Assembly: GCA_030655315.1 (NCBI GenBank)
Contig: JAURVT010000002.1
Coordinates: 62,001 to 126,000 of the forward strand
Direction of reading: 5' to 3'
Source of the DNA: Nocardioidaceae bacterium
GTDB lineage: Bacteria > Actinomycetota > Actinomycetes > Propionibacteriales > Nocardioidaceae
DNA: 64,000 nucleotides
Shown: positions 7,470 to 15,664 of the stretch, in pieces
Position numbering within the stretch: position 1 is the stretch's first letter
Layout of the letters: the number at the start of each line of letters is the position of its first letter
The notes under the pieces: model-generated
Seen by the model: only the letters and a program-made list of their open reading frames with translations
Told to the model about the DNA's origin: nothing
Database searches by the model: none
Position numbers and translations under genes: made by a program

Positions 7470-8804
7470 TCAGGCGGCCTCGCGGACCACCGCACCCTGG
7501 GCGACGACGACCGACAGCTGCTCCAGCGCGGTCGCGTCGACCAGCGGGTCGGCGTCGGCCACGACGACGTCGGCCTGGAAGCCCTGGCGCAGCCGGCCCA
7601 CGCGGTCGGACCAGCGCAGCAGGCGGGCGGCGTTCGTGGTGGCGGCGCGCAGCGCGGCGAGGTGGGGCAGGCCCGCCTCGACGAGGAGGCGGAACTCGGT
7701 GCCGATCGGGTCGACGTCGGTGCCGAACGAGTCGGTGCCGGCGACCACGGTGACGCCGCGCTCGTGGGCCGCACGGACCGCGGCCTGCAGCACCGGGGTG
7801 TACTCGCGTCCGCGCGCGGCCAGCACCGGGTCGGGCGAGCCCGACAGCCCGGTGACGGCGGCCATCGTGGGCGTGAAGTACGTGCCGCGCCGGCGCATCT
7901 GCTCGAGCGTGGACTCCCCCACGTAGACGCCGTGCTCGATGCTGCGCACCCCGGCCCGCACCGCGCCGTCGATTCCGCGCTCGCTGTAGGCGTGGCACAG
8001 CACGTCGGCCGGGCCCGCCGCGGACACGACGGCCGCGATCTGCTCACGGTCGTAGACCAGCTCGGTGGGGTCCTGCTCGGCGAGGCCGGCGCGCGGGTTG
8101 GCGCGCGTCTTGACCACGTCGACGCCGCGGGAGCGGTTCACCCGCGTGAGGTAGCGCAGGTCGCTCGCCGAGCGCACGCCGCCGCGCAGCCCCGCGAGCG
8201 GCGCCAGGTCGGGGTCGGCCAGCACCGTGTCACCGAGGTCGGGGCTGACGAAGACGCCGGCGGCCCGCATGCGTGGCGCCCGGCCCGGTGCCCACGTCGC
8301 GAGCGGGCGCAGCGCGACGTCCTGGTAGAAGTTCGACGACCCGCTCCGCACCGTCGTCGCGCCGGCCCGCAGGACCGCGGCCGCGTCCGCCAGCGCGTTC
8401 ACGTGCACGTGCGCGTCGACCAGGCCGGGCAGCACCCACCGTCCGGTGGCCGAGATCGTGCGGGCGCTCCCCTGCACCGAGCGGACCGCCCGGCGGGTCG
8501 CGTCGCGCGTCCCCGAGGCCAGCACCCGCCCACGGGCCAGCACCACGACGCCGTCCTCGACCACGTCGCCGGTGAGCGGGTCGACGAGGGTGCCGCCGTC
8601 GATCACGATCGGGTCGGGCACGGGCGGCTCACCCCGGTAGCGGGCCCGCGCGTCCTGCGTGCGCATCGCGGCGGACGCCGTCCCGGCTCCTGCGAGGCCG
8701 CTGCCGGCCACGCCGGCCAGCACTCCGGCGACGCTCAGGACGTGCCTGCGGCTCGGTACGGTGGGCGGGACCTCGGTCGAGGCATCGTGGTCGTGCAGGC
8801 ACAT
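7470..8804 (-). CDS. Exported metal-dependent amidohydrolase (M38-like, Tat signal)
   Basis: This 444-residue amidohydrolase-superfamily enzyme begins with a twin-arginine signal: PSRRHVLSVAGVLAGVAG near residues 17-35, ending at TASAA near residue 48. Metal-site marks run in order: LVDAHVHVNA, VDVVKTRANP (candidate bridging lysine), LCHAYSE, SIEHGVY and VVAGTDSFG. This matches imidazolonepropionase or Xaa-Pro-dipeptidase-like members. ATG at 8804 has GAGGAG seven bases upstream. It is divergent from a GntR gene across a 64-base gap holding a perfect 12-base palindrome, so it is probably controlled by that regulator. It probably cleaves a cyclic amide or dipeptide outside the membrane; the substrate is unknown. 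Confidence 0.87.
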   Translation of the reverse strand: MCLHDHDASTEVPPTVPSRRHVLSVAGVLAGVAGSGLAGAGTASAAMRTQDARARYRGEPPVPDPIVIDGGTLVDPLTGDVVEDGVVVLARGRVLASGTRDATRRAVRSVQGSARTISATGRWVLPGLVDAHVHVNALADAAAVLRAGATTVRSGSSNFYQDVALRPLATWAPGRAPRMRAAGVFVSPDLGDTVLADPDLAPLAGLRGGVRSASDLRYLTRVNRSRGVDVVKTRANPRAGLAEQDPTELVYDREQIAAVVSAAGPADVLCHAYSERGIDGAVRAGVRSIEHGVYVGESTLEQMRRRGTYFTPTMAAVTGLSGSPDPVLAARGREYTPVLQAAVRAAHERGVTVVAGTDSFGTDVDPIGTEFRLLVEAGLPHLAALRAATTNAARLLRWSDRVGRLRQGFQADVVVADADPLVDATALEQLSVVVAQGAVVREAA

Positions 8805-8820
8805 CGCGGGCTCCTCGGGT

Positions 8821-8832
8821 TTGGTATACCAA
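8821..8832. promoter_or_regulatory. Candidate GntR/FadR-type operator
   Basis: TTGGTATACCAA is a perfect palindrome in the divergent gap, starting 17 bases upstream of the amidohydrolase start. It fits the TGGT-N-ACCA half-site pattern typical of FadR-subfamily GntR regulators, and the adjacent gene encodes one. Confidence 0.6.
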
Positions 8833-8868
8833 GACCGTAGGACACCGCGCAGGAGGGAGCAAGACCCT

Positions 8869-9504
8869 GTGACGACGGGTTCGGCACGCGACGTCGCCCG
8901 CGAGGGCATCCGCGACCTCGTGATCCGGGGCGAGCTGCGCCCCGGCGACCGGTTGGTCGAGCGCCGGCTCGCCGACCGCCTCGGCGTGTCGCGGGTGCCG
9001 GTCCGCGAGGCGCTGCACCAGCTCGCGCACGAGGGGTTCGCCGAGGAGCGTCCCCCGCGCGGCATGGTCGTCCGCGCGCTCGACGCGTCCGACACCGAGA
9101 CCCTGTTCGCGGTGCGGGCCGCCCTCGAGGACCTGGTGTGCGACCGCGTCGTCGAGACCGCCGACGAGGCCGGCCTGGCTCGCCTCGCCGAGCTGGTCGA
9201 CCGCGCCCGGGCCGCCCTCGAGGCCGGCGACGTCGCCCGGGCGGTGGCGCTCAACGCGGGCTTCCACCCCGCGCTCGTCGAGGCCTCGGGCAGCGGGGTG
9301 CTGCACGCGGTGATGGAGCCCGTGGCCGGCCGGATGCGCTGGCTGCTGAGCCAGCACGACGACCCGGCGTCGATGGTCGACGACCACGCCGCCATCGTCG
9401 ACGCGCTGCGCCGACGTGACGCGCCCGCCGCGCGTCGCCTGTGCCGCGACCACCTGGTGGTCAGCCGCGCCGCCCTCGGCAGGGCCGGCGACGCGACCGA
9501 CTAG
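8869..9504 (+). CDS. GntR family transcriptional regulator (FadR/FCD subfamily)
   Basis: This 211-residue regulator has an N-terminal GntR winged helix near residues 5-70 (LRPGDRLVERRLADRLGVSR, then VPVREALHQL) and a C-terminal all-helical FCD ligand domain with metal-type histidines (GFHPAL, DDHAAIVDAL). GTG at 8869 is chosen because AGGAGGGA stands about ten bases upstream and the signature begins soon after. Longer in-frame extensions upstream are antisense to the amidohydrolase gene. The palindrome at 8821-8832 is the probable operator, giving control of the divergent gene and of itself. Confidence 0.9.
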   Translation: MTTGSARDVAREGIRDLVIRGELRPGDRLVERRLADRLGVSRVPVREALHQLAHEGFAEERPPRGMVVRALDASDTETLFAVRAALEDLVCDRVVETADEAGLARLAELVDRARAALEAGDVARAVALNAGFHPALVEASGSGVLHAVMEPVAGRMRWLLSQHDDPASMVDDHAAIVDALRRRDAPAARRLCRDHLVVSRAALGRAGDATD

Positions 9505-9545
9505 GTTCACCGTGCCGACCACCCCGTAGACGACAGGAGACGACC

Positions 9546-9869
9546 TTGATCCTCATCACCGTCAGGACGAAGGTGAAGCCGGGCACCGCCGAGGACTACC
9601 TCGCGGCGAACCGCCCCTTCCTCGAGGCCACGCGCCGCGAGCCGGGCAACAAGTGGTTCGAGCAGTACCGCAGCGTCGACGACCCCGACGTCGTCCTCAC
9701 CACCGAGGCGTTCGACGACGCGGCGGCGGGCGAGGCGCACGTCGCCTCGGAGCACTTCCAGCAGTTCCTCGAGGACCCGGCGACCAAGCCGTTCGTCGCC
9801 GAGGCGCCCGACATCATCTACGTCGACATCCCCGACCGCGACGGCTGGGACAAGATGTCGGAGTTCTGA
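9546..9869 (+). CDS. Antibiotic biosynthesis monooxygenase (ABM/YgiN) domain protein
   Basis: This 107-residue single ABM-domain protein has a ferredoxin-like fold and belongs to the small quinol or heme-related monooxygenases and stress dimers. The opening LILITVRTKVKPG, the central EPGNKWFEQYRS and the segment ASEHFQQFLEDP are typical. TTG at 9546 is the likely start: AGGAGA stands five bases upstream and there is no ATG or GTG nearby. It lies 41 bases after the GntR gene and is probably co-transcribed with it. A hairpin terminator follows. Confidence 0.82.
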   Translation: MILITVRTKVKPGTAEDYLAANRPFLEATRREPGNKWFEQYRSVDDPDVVLTTEAFDDAAAGEAHVASEHFQQFLEDPATKPFVAEAPDIIYVDIPDRDGWDKMSEF

Positions 9870-9875
9870 GCCCGA

Positions 9876-9915
9876 CGGGACGGCGGCGCCGCACGTGCGC
9901 GGCGCGGCCGTCCCG
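9876..9915. terminator. Hairpin terminator between convergent genes
   Basis: Arms of about 17 bases (CGGGACGGCGGCGCCGC against GCGGCGCGGCCGTCCCG, one bulge) fold just after the ABM stop and before the convergent aztD stop. It probably works for both directions. Confidence 0.65.
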
Positions 9916-9926
9916 CGGGTCCGCGG

Positions 9927-11120
9927 TCAGGACGTGGCCACGACCCCGGTGAGCTCGTTCGGCACGTGGTCGAGCGTCGCGGTCTCGACGACCTCGCCCG
10001 TGCCCAGGTCCACCCGGTGCAGCTCGCGCGTGGCGGGCTCGGTCACGAAGGCCTCGCCGCCCCGCACGAACAGGCTGGGCCGGGGCTGCTGCCAGTCGAC
10101 CGGCTCCACCCAGGGCTCGGTCACCGGGTGCGACGCGCTGACCTCCGCGGTGTCGGGATCGACGACGTGCAGCGCGCCGTCGTCGCCGAGGACGAGGGCC
10201 TCGCCGTCAGGGCCGCGGCCGAGCGACCGGAACGAGTAGCTGGCGCCGAGGTCGACCAGCCGCATGGTGCCGTCCGTGGTGTCGGTCAGCGAGATCCGGG
10301 TGGGACGCTCGCGCTCGGCGTCCGGGTCGGTCTTGTAGTCGCCGAGCACGACCGCCGACTCGTCCGAGCCCGCCTGGTTGCCGACGCGGCCGTAGGCGTC
10401 GGGGCTCTGCACCTTGGTCAGGACGCCGTCGCGGTAGACGAGCAGACCGTCCTCGCACCCGACGACGACGGCCTCGTCCCGGGCCGTGGCCTCACCGTGC
10501 ACGCCGGGGCACTCCTCGTTGCGCGCGACCTCCTCGCGGTCGGCGTCGAGCACCCGGACGCCCGAGCGCGTCTCGGCGTTGCCGACGGTGGTCACCAGCT
10601 CGCCGTTCGCGAGCTCGATCGCGACGCCGTGGTGGGCCTCGGGCGACGCGATGCTCTCGGCGTCGCCGGTGAGGTCGTCGGAGTCCAGCACCCGCACCTC
10701 CCCGGTGCCGTCGGTGAACAGGACCGTCCGGCCCGCGTGGCGCACGACGTGGCCGGGCTCGGCTCCGTCGAAGGTGGTGCCGGTCATCTCGCCGGCGACG
10801 GCGTCGAGCAGCGTGAAGCCGGCCGCGGTGGAGACGAGCACGTGACGGTCGTCGCCGGCGGGGTTGACCCGGTTGAAGCCCTCGAGGGCGACCTCGCCCC
10901 GCGGCTCGAGCGACTCCCCGTCGAGCACCTGCAGGCCGCCGTCGTGGGTGTAGACCAGGGGCGCGGTGCGGGGGTCGGACGAGCCGGTGGCCCGGGACGC
11001 GGTGGTGCCGGCATCGGGGTCGGAGCCGCAGGCGGCGAGGGTGAGGGCGAGCACCGCCGCGACGGGGGCGGCGAGCGCCCTCGGCGACACGGTCCTGGAC
11101 GACGGGTTCGGGGATGGCAC
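9927..11120 (-). CDS. aztD: AztD-like zinc metallochaperone, lipoprotein beta-propeller
   Basis: This 397-residue secreted protein has a lipoprotein signal (LALTLAAC near residues 24-31) and a beta-propeller made of repeated strands. Histidine-bearing loops match known AztD chaperones: GHVVRHAG, SPEAHHGVAI and CPGVHGEAT. AztD binds zinc outside the membrane and passes it to the AztC binding protein. It lies 48 bases behind aztC on the same strand. A second, diverged AztD-like gene sits on the other side of aztC, so the locus carries two candidate chaperones. Confidence 0.82.
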   Translation of the reverse strand: MPSPNPSSRTVSPRALAAPVAAVLALTLAACGSDPDAGTTASRATGSSDPRTAPLVYTHDGGLQVLDGESLEPRGEVALEGFNRVNPAGDDRHVLVSTAAGFTLLDAVAGEMTGTTFDGAEPGHVVRHAGRTVLFTDGTGEVRVLDSDDLTGDAESIASPEAHHGVAIELANGELVTTVGNAETRSGVRVLDADREEVARNEECPGVHGEATARDEAVVVGCEDGLLVYRDGVLTKVQSPDAYGRVGNQAGSDESAVVLGDYKTDPDAERERPTRISLTDTTDGTMRLVDLGASYSFRSLGRGPDGEALVLGDDGALHVVDPDTAEVSASHPVTEPWVEPVDWQQPRPSLFVRGGEAFVTEPATRELHRVDLGTGEVVETATLDHVPNELTGVVATS

Positions 11121-11168
11121 AGGTGTTCTCCTGACTGGTGGTGGGAGGGGTGGTGCGGGGGACGGAGA

Positions 11169-12077
11169 TCAGGTGAGCCCGTCCACGATCGTGGTGGTGT
11201 TGGCGCGCATCATGGCGAGGTAGGTGGGGGCGCCCCCGTCGTCGCCGGTGAGCGACTCGGAGTGCAGGGAGAGCACCTCGACGCCGAGGCCGGCCTCGTC
11301 CGCGAGCACCTGCGCGAGACGGTCGGGCTGCGAGGTGTCGGCGAAGACCGCCCGGACGCCCGCCGCTCGGACGGCTCCGGCCAGGGAGTCCAGGTCGGAC
11401 GCGCTCGGGCTGGCGAGGGTCGTGCCGCTGGGCACGACGGCGCCGACGACCTGGTAGCCGAACCGGTCGGCGAGGTAGCCCAGCACGTGGTGGTTGGTGA
11501 CCAGGCGGCGGCGCTCCGGCGGCACCGAGCCGAGCTCGGCGACCATCCAGTCGTCCAGCTCGGCGAGGTCGTCCAGGTAGCGGTCGGCGTTCTGCTCGAT
11601 CGCCGCGGAGTCGACGCCCTCGACCTCGGCGACGACGGCGTCGCGGACGAGCTCCGTGGCCGCGGCGACCCGGGCCGGGTCGGTCCAGAAGTGCGGGTCG
11701 AGCTCTCCCCGGGTGTCGCCGTCGGCGTGGGCGAGGGGGTCGACCTCCTCCCCCACGGCGAGGGTCGTCACGCCCTCGTCCGCGGCGCTGCGCACCTGCC
11801 GCGCGATCCCCTCCTCCAGCCCGAGGCCGTTGTGGACGACGAGGTCCGCCGACTCGAGGTCGGCCGCCTGCCGGGCGGAGAGCCCGAACGAGTGCGGGTC
11901 GGCGTCCGGGGCCATCAGCACCGCGACCCGCACGTCGTCACCGGCCACCTGGCGCACGACGTCGCCGAGGATGTTGGTGGTCACGACCACCTGGGGTCGG
12001 GTGTCGCCCGCGCAGGACGTCAGACCGACCGCCGCAAGGACGGCGACCGCGGCCGCGAGGGCCGCACGGCGCGTCAT
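11169..12077 (-). CDS. aztC: Zinc ABC transporter substrate-binding lipoprotein AztC (ZnuA family)
   Basis: This 302-residue cluster A-I metal-binding protein has a lipobox (GLTSC near residue 22). Family marks include VVTTNILGDVVRQVAG, the first metal histidine in DADPHSFGLS, the second in VVHNGLGLEEG and the third in LVTNHHVLGY. The loop between the first two helices is short and holds ELDPHFWTDP. It captures zinc for the AztB/AztA transporter. It starts inside the stop of the upstream AztD-like gene (four-base overlap). Confidence 0.9.
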   Translation of the reverse strand: MTRRAALAAAVAVLAAVGLTSCAGDTRPQVVVTTNILGDVVRQVAGDDVRVAVLMAPDADPHSFGLSARQAADLESADLVVHNGLGLEEGIARQVRSAADEGVTTLAVGEEVDPLAHADGDTRGELDPHFWTDPARVAAATELVRDAVVAEVEGVDSAAIEQNADRYLDDLAELDDWMVAELGSVPPERRRLVTNHHVLGYLADRFGYQVVGAVVPSGTTLASPSASDLDSLAGAVRAAGVRAVFADTSQPDRLAQVLADEAGLGVEVLSLHSESLTGDDGGAPTYLAMMRANTTTIVDGLT

Positions 12078-13309
12078 CGGCCGGTCTCGGTCATGAAGTC
12101 GGGGGCGACCTCGGTCGCGAAGGTGCGGGCCACCCGGAGGTCGTCGGCGTAGTCGAGCTCGACGACGCGCATCCCGGCGGCGTCGTTGACGTACGCCCGG
12201 GTCGTGTCCACCTCGACGACCGGAGCCGGCCCGTCCCGCGGATCGACGGGCGCCGTCAGCACCCGACGCTCGGCGAGCACCCGGCCGGTGGCGAGGTCGC
12301 GCGACTCCAGCACCCCGTCGCTGCGCAGCACCAGCAGGGTCCGGTCATCGCCCGGTGAGGCCACGGCCACCGGCCCCCCACTGGTCCGAACCAGTGCGAG
12401 GGTGCGCGCGGACGGGTCGATCGTCCAGACCCCCGACGTCCCGGCGGCACCGACGACCGAGTTGCTGCCGGGTCGGACGTGCAACGTCGAGAGGCGGTCG
12501 GCCGGCGGGGTGCCGTCAGGATAGGGGATCTTCTCGCCGGAGAAGGTCCCGTCGTCCTCGGTCACGAGCAGCACGCCGTCGGCGCAGCCGAGCAGCACGC
12601 CCGTCCGGGCCAGGGCGTGGCCGGACACCTCCGGGCAGCGCACGTCGATCTCGGAGGTGCGCTCTCCGTCGGGCGTGAAGACCGCGACAGCGTCGGCACG
12701 ACCGGCGCCGTCCGCGGCCACCGACGCGACCACGTGCTCGCGGTAGGGAACGGCGACGCCGGCGTGCGGGCCCACGTCGATCCGGGCGGTCTGGTCGACC
12801 TCGCCGTCGTCGAGGCCCTCGCGCGACAGCACCGCCACCTCACCGGCCGCCTCGAACACGACCGCGGCGCCCGCGCCGGACCCCGCGACCCGGCCCGGCG
12901 AGTCGCCGCGCACCGACCCGACCGGGCGCGGGTCGGCACGGTAGTAGTGGGCGTGGTCGCCGTGCTCGACCCGCCAGGCACCGCTGTCGAGCACCCGAAG
13001 GCCGCGTCCTCCCTCAGGCGCGACGTAGACGAAGCGTCCGTCACCGGCCAGGGCCGCGACGGTCTCGTCCCGTCGGGGTCCGAGCGGCACGGTCTGCTCG
13101 GTGGTGAGGTCGAGGACGCGCGGACGGTCGCCGTCGGCCGCGGCGTAGACCAGCCGCGTCTGCGCCTCGGACTCCTCCTGCGCCCCCTCGACGTACCCGT
13201 GCGGGGTGGCGTCGGCACCGGCCTCGGCGGCGTCCGGACCGCCGCACGCGGCGAGCGCGGGGGCGAGCAGCAGGGCGGTGGCCGGGAGGGTGAGCACTCG
13301 GCTCTTCAT
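12074..13309 (-). CDS. Second AztD-like beta-propeller lipoprotein
   Basis: This 411-residue lipoprotein (signal with LAPALAAC near residues 14-21) shares the AztD plan: a beta-propeller with a histidine cluster HGDHAHYY near residue 110, GPHAGVAVPY, and CPEVSGHAL, which aligns with the CPGVHGEA segment of the other copy. ATG at 13309 overlaps the permease stop (ATGA), and its own stop overlaps the aztC start, so it is translationally tied to the transporter. The histidines differ from those of the first copy, so zinc affinity or the partner may differ. Whether it acts as a chaperone or as a zinc store is not decidable here. Confidence 0.78.
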   Translation of the reverse strand: MKSRVLTLPATALLLAPALAACGGPDAAEAGADATPHGYVEGAQEESEAQTRLVYAAADGDRPRVLDLTTEQTVPLGPRRDETVAALAGDGRFVYVAPEGGRGLRVLDSGAWRVEHGDHAHYYRADPRPVGSVRGDSPGRVAGSGAGAAVVFEAAGEVAVLSREGLDDGEVDQTARIDVGPHAGVAVPYREHVVASVAADGAGRADAVAVFTPDGERTSEIDVRCPEVSGHALARTGVLLGCADGVLLVTEDDGTFSGEKIPYPDGTPPADRLSTLHVRPGSNSVVGAAGTSGVWTIDPSARTLALVRTSGGPVAVASPGDDRTLLVLRSDGVLESRDLATGRVLAERRVLTAPVDPRDGPAPVVEVDTTRAYVNDAAGMRVVELDYADDLRVARTFATEVAPDFMTETGR

Positions 13310-14199
13310 GGGGTCTCCGATCGGGTGGGGGTGGCGACGACGGCGCGCACCGTGGCGCGGGACGGGTGTCGGCGGAGGGCGCGGTGGCGACGCAGGAGCG
13401 CGGCCACGGCGGCGGAGGCGAAGTAGGAGCCGACGCCGAGCGCCGCGATGGTGGCGCCGGCGGCGGTGCGGGCGTACCAGGAGACGAGCAGGCCGGCGAC
13501 GGTCGCCAGGCCCCCGAGGCACGCGGCGAGCGCGATGGTCGAGCTGACGCGACGGGTCCAGACCGCGGCCGCGGCGGGAGGGCCCAGCAGCATGCCGAAG
13601 ACCAGCAGCGTGCCCACGACGCGGAACGAGGCCACCATCGCGGTGGCCATCAGCAGGAGCATCGCGACGGCGGCCAGGCCGGGGCGCAGCCCGAGGGTGT
13701 GCGCCGTGCGCGCGTCGAACGTCAGCGCGAGGAACGGACGGTAGAGGGCCAAGGCGAGCGTGACGGTCACGAACGCGGCGGCGGCGAGCAGCGCGAGGTC
13801 GGCGCCGGTGACGCCGAGGACGTCGCCGAACAGGTAGCCGGTGAGGTCGACGGCGAACGACTGCGAGCGCGACACGATGATCACGCCGACCGACAGCATG
13901 CCGACGAACAGCAGGCCCACCGCGGTGTCGTGGGTGACCGCGCCCCGCGAGGTGACGACCCGGAGGCCGACGGCCATCACGACGGCGGCGACCGCGGCGC
14001 CCAGCACGAGCGGCCCGCCGAGCAGCGACGCCACCGCGATCCCCGGGAGCATCCCGTGCGACATCGCGTCACCGAGGAACGCCAGCCCGCGCAGCACCAC
14101 CCAGGTGCCGACGGCGGCGCACATCACCGACACCAGCAGACCGGCCCACAGGGCGCGCTGGACGAACGAGACCTCCAGCGGGGTCAGCAGCCACTCCAT
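13306..14199 (-). CDS. aztB: Zinc ABC transporter permease (AztB/ZnuB family)
   Basis: This 297-residue ABC-3 type permease has about eight membrane helices. The motif RGLAFLGDAMSHGMLPGIA near residues 37-55 is the family signature. It would form the channel for zinc delivered by AztC. It is the first gene of the leftward zinc operon, divergent from the ATPase gene across 47 bases. No ribosome site precedes ATG 14199, but TTAAAT lies exactly six bases upstream, which would suit a leaderless message. A Zur-like box lies 18 bases upstream of the start. Confidence 0.9.
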   Translation of the reverse strand: MEWLLTPLEVSFVQRALWAGLLVSVMCAAVGTWVVLRGLAFLGDAMSHGMLPGIAVASLLGGPLVLGAAVAAVVMAVGLRVVTSRGAVTHDTAVGLLFVGMLSVGVIIVSRSQSFAVDLTGYLFGDVLGVTGADLALLAAAAFVTVTLALALYRPFLALTFDARTAHTLGLRPGLAAVAMLLLMATAMVASFRVVGTLLVFGMLLGPPAAAAVWTRRVSSTIALAACLGGLATVAGLLVSWYARTAAGATIAALGVGSYFASAAVAALLRRHRALRRHPSRATVRAVVATPTRSETP

Positions 14200-14216
14200 G
14201 GCATGATTTAAACAGA

Positions 14217-14229
14217 AATGATTCTCATT
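14217..14229. promoter_or_regulatory. Candidate Zur box between the divergent zinc genes
   Basis: AATGATTCTCATT is a 5-3-5 inverted repeat within GAAATGATTCTCATTGTG, close to the AT-rich actinobacterial Zur consensus. It lies 18 bases from each divergent start, so one bound repressor could shut both operons when zinc is sufficient. Confidence 0.65.
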
Positions 14230-14246
14230 GTGAAAAGGAGGGGCTC

Positions 14247-14933
14247 GTGGAGCTCGCCGCCCAGCTGGTCGAGGTGACCTTCAGCCATGACGGCCGCCGC
14301 CGCGCCCTCGACGACGCCACGCTCGCCGTCCCGCGCGGGGGCGCCACCGCGCTCGTCGGGGCGAACGGGTCGGGGAAGTCGACCGCCCTGGGCGTGCTCG
14401 CGGGCGTGCTCACGCCGCGGACGGGCCTCGTGCGGACCTGGACCGGGAGCCGTCCCTCGCTGGTGGTGCAGCGCAGCGACGTCGACGACCGGCTGCCCGT
14501 CACGGTGCGCGACACCGTCGCGATGGGTCGGTGGGCGCGGCTCGGGTGGTTGCGACGACCTCGGCAGGCGGACCGCGACGTGGTCGAGCGCTGCCTGGAC
14601 GCGATGGGTCTGCACGGCGTCGCCGACGAGCGGCTCGGCGACCTGTCGGGCGGCCAGCGCCAGCGCGCCCTCGTCGCGCAGGGGCTCGCCCAGGAGGCCG
14701 ACCTGATGCTGCTCGACGAGCCCACGACCGGCCTGGACCGCGAGTCCCTGCGGCACGTCGTCGACGTGGTCCGCTCGGCCGGGGTGCGCGGCACCACGGT
14801 GGTGGTCGCCACGCACGACCTCGCGCTCGCCCGCGGCTGCGACCACGCCGTCCTGCTGGACGCGGGCTCCGTCGTGGGCGAGGGCCGACCGGACGAGGTG
14901 CTGGCCGCGTCCGACCGTTCGTGGGCCGGTTGA
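14247..14933 (+). CDS. aztA: Zinc ABC transporter ATP-binding protein (AztA/ZnuC-like)
   Basis: This 228-residue ABC ATPase has Walker A GANGSGKST near residue 38, the signature LSGGQRQR near residue 135, Walker B LMLLDEPTT and the switch histidine in VVATHDLAL. It powers zinc import through the divergently encoded permease. GTG at 14247 has AAGGAGGGG five to ten bases upstream. It is transcribed alone, away from its partners, with the shared Zur-like box in between. Confidence 0.9.
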   Translation: MELAAQLVEVTFSHDGRRRALDDATLAVPRGGATALVGANGSGKSTALGVLAGVLTPRTGLVRTWTGSRPSLVVQRSDVDDRLPVTVRDTVAMGRWARLGWLRRPRQADRDVVERCLDAMGLHGVADERLGDLSGGQRQRALVAQGLAQEADLMLLDEPTTGLDRESLRHVVDVVRSAGVRGTTVVVATHDLALARGCDHAVLLDAGSVVGEGRPDEVLAASDRSWAG

Positions 14934-14949
14934 GGGGCGGGGTGGTCGG

Positions 14950-15546
14950 TCAGCGACCGTCCCAGCGACGCAGGGTGGGCCGGTAGACGAGCTCCTGGGT
15001 GCGGCCGTCGAGCGTGCGGGTCTCGAGCAGCTCGAGGTCGAGGTCGGGCGCCCCGGCGAAGACCGGGTCGTCGCCCGTCGCACCGCAGATGACGGGGAAG
15101 ACCGTCACCTGCACCTCGTCGACGAGCCCGGCGGCCAGCAGCGACCGGTTCAGGGTGAGGCTGCCGTGCGAGCGCAACGGCACGTCGGACTCCTCCTTGA
15201 GGCGGGTGACGGTCGCGACGGCGTCGCCGCTCGCCACGGTCGCGTCGGGCCAGTCGAGCGGAGCCTGGAGCGTCGAGGACACCACCGTGGTCGGCTTGCT
15301 CCTCATCCGCTGCACCCAGGGGTCCTCGATGCCCGAGTCCGGCGGGCTGGAGGCCAGCATCTCGACGAACTGGCCGAAGGTGGTCGCCCCGAAGACCATC
15401 CGGACGTCGCCCTCGTAGAGGGAGGCGCGGCGGGCGACGAGCTCGGGTCCCTGCTTGCCCCAGTAGCCGCCCCAGTCCCCCGGGGGCGCGTAGGACCCGT
15501 ACCCGTCCAGGCTGGAGAAGACGTCGACGGTGTAGGTGGCGGTCAT
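14950..15546 (-). CDS. Dihydrofolate reductase-like protein (RibD C-terminal domain family)
   Basis: This 198-residue protein of the RibD C-terminal/DHFR-like family would be an NADPH-dependent reductase of unknown substrate. Its start TVDVFSSLDGYGS and the segment MVFGATTFGQFVEML are typical, followed by VPLRSHGSLTLNRSLLAAGL and DEVQVTVFPVICG. ATG at 15546 has GAGGAG eight bases upstream. It converges on aztA with a 16-base gap. A hairpin upstream separates it from the transport operon on the same strand. Confidence 0.85.
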   Translation of the reverse strand: MTATYTVDVFSSLDGYGSYAPPGDWGGYWGKQGPELVARRASLYEGDVRMVFGATTFGQFVEMLASSPPDSGIEDPWVQRMRSKPTTVVSSTLQAPLDWPDATVASGDAVATVTRLKEESDVPLRSHGSLTLNRSLLAAGLVDEVQVTVFPVICGATGDDPVFAGAPDLDLELLETRTLDGRTQELVYRPTLRRWDGR

Positions 15547-15625
15547 GGCGTGCTCCTCGGTCGTGGCGGACGGTCACAGGGTCAGACCGTGCGCGGAGCC
15601 CAGACTCATCGGCCCGGCCGTGACC

Positions 15626-15659
15626 ACGGCGGGCGCCCCGCTCGCGGTGCGCCCGCCGT
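15626..15659 (-). terminator. Hairpin terminator of the ABC/MFS operon
   Basis: The perfect 11-base arms ACGGCGGGCGC and GCGCCCGCCGT lie 6-39 bases past the stop of the fused transporter gene and before the reductase gene. Confidence 0.6.
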
Positions 15660-15664
15660 GGGCC

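Noticed and set aside
9966-12152. 728-codon open frame on the plus strand
   Set aside because: It is antisense to the two zinc-protein genes, both with lipoprotein signals and family motifs; its translation is compositionally biased.
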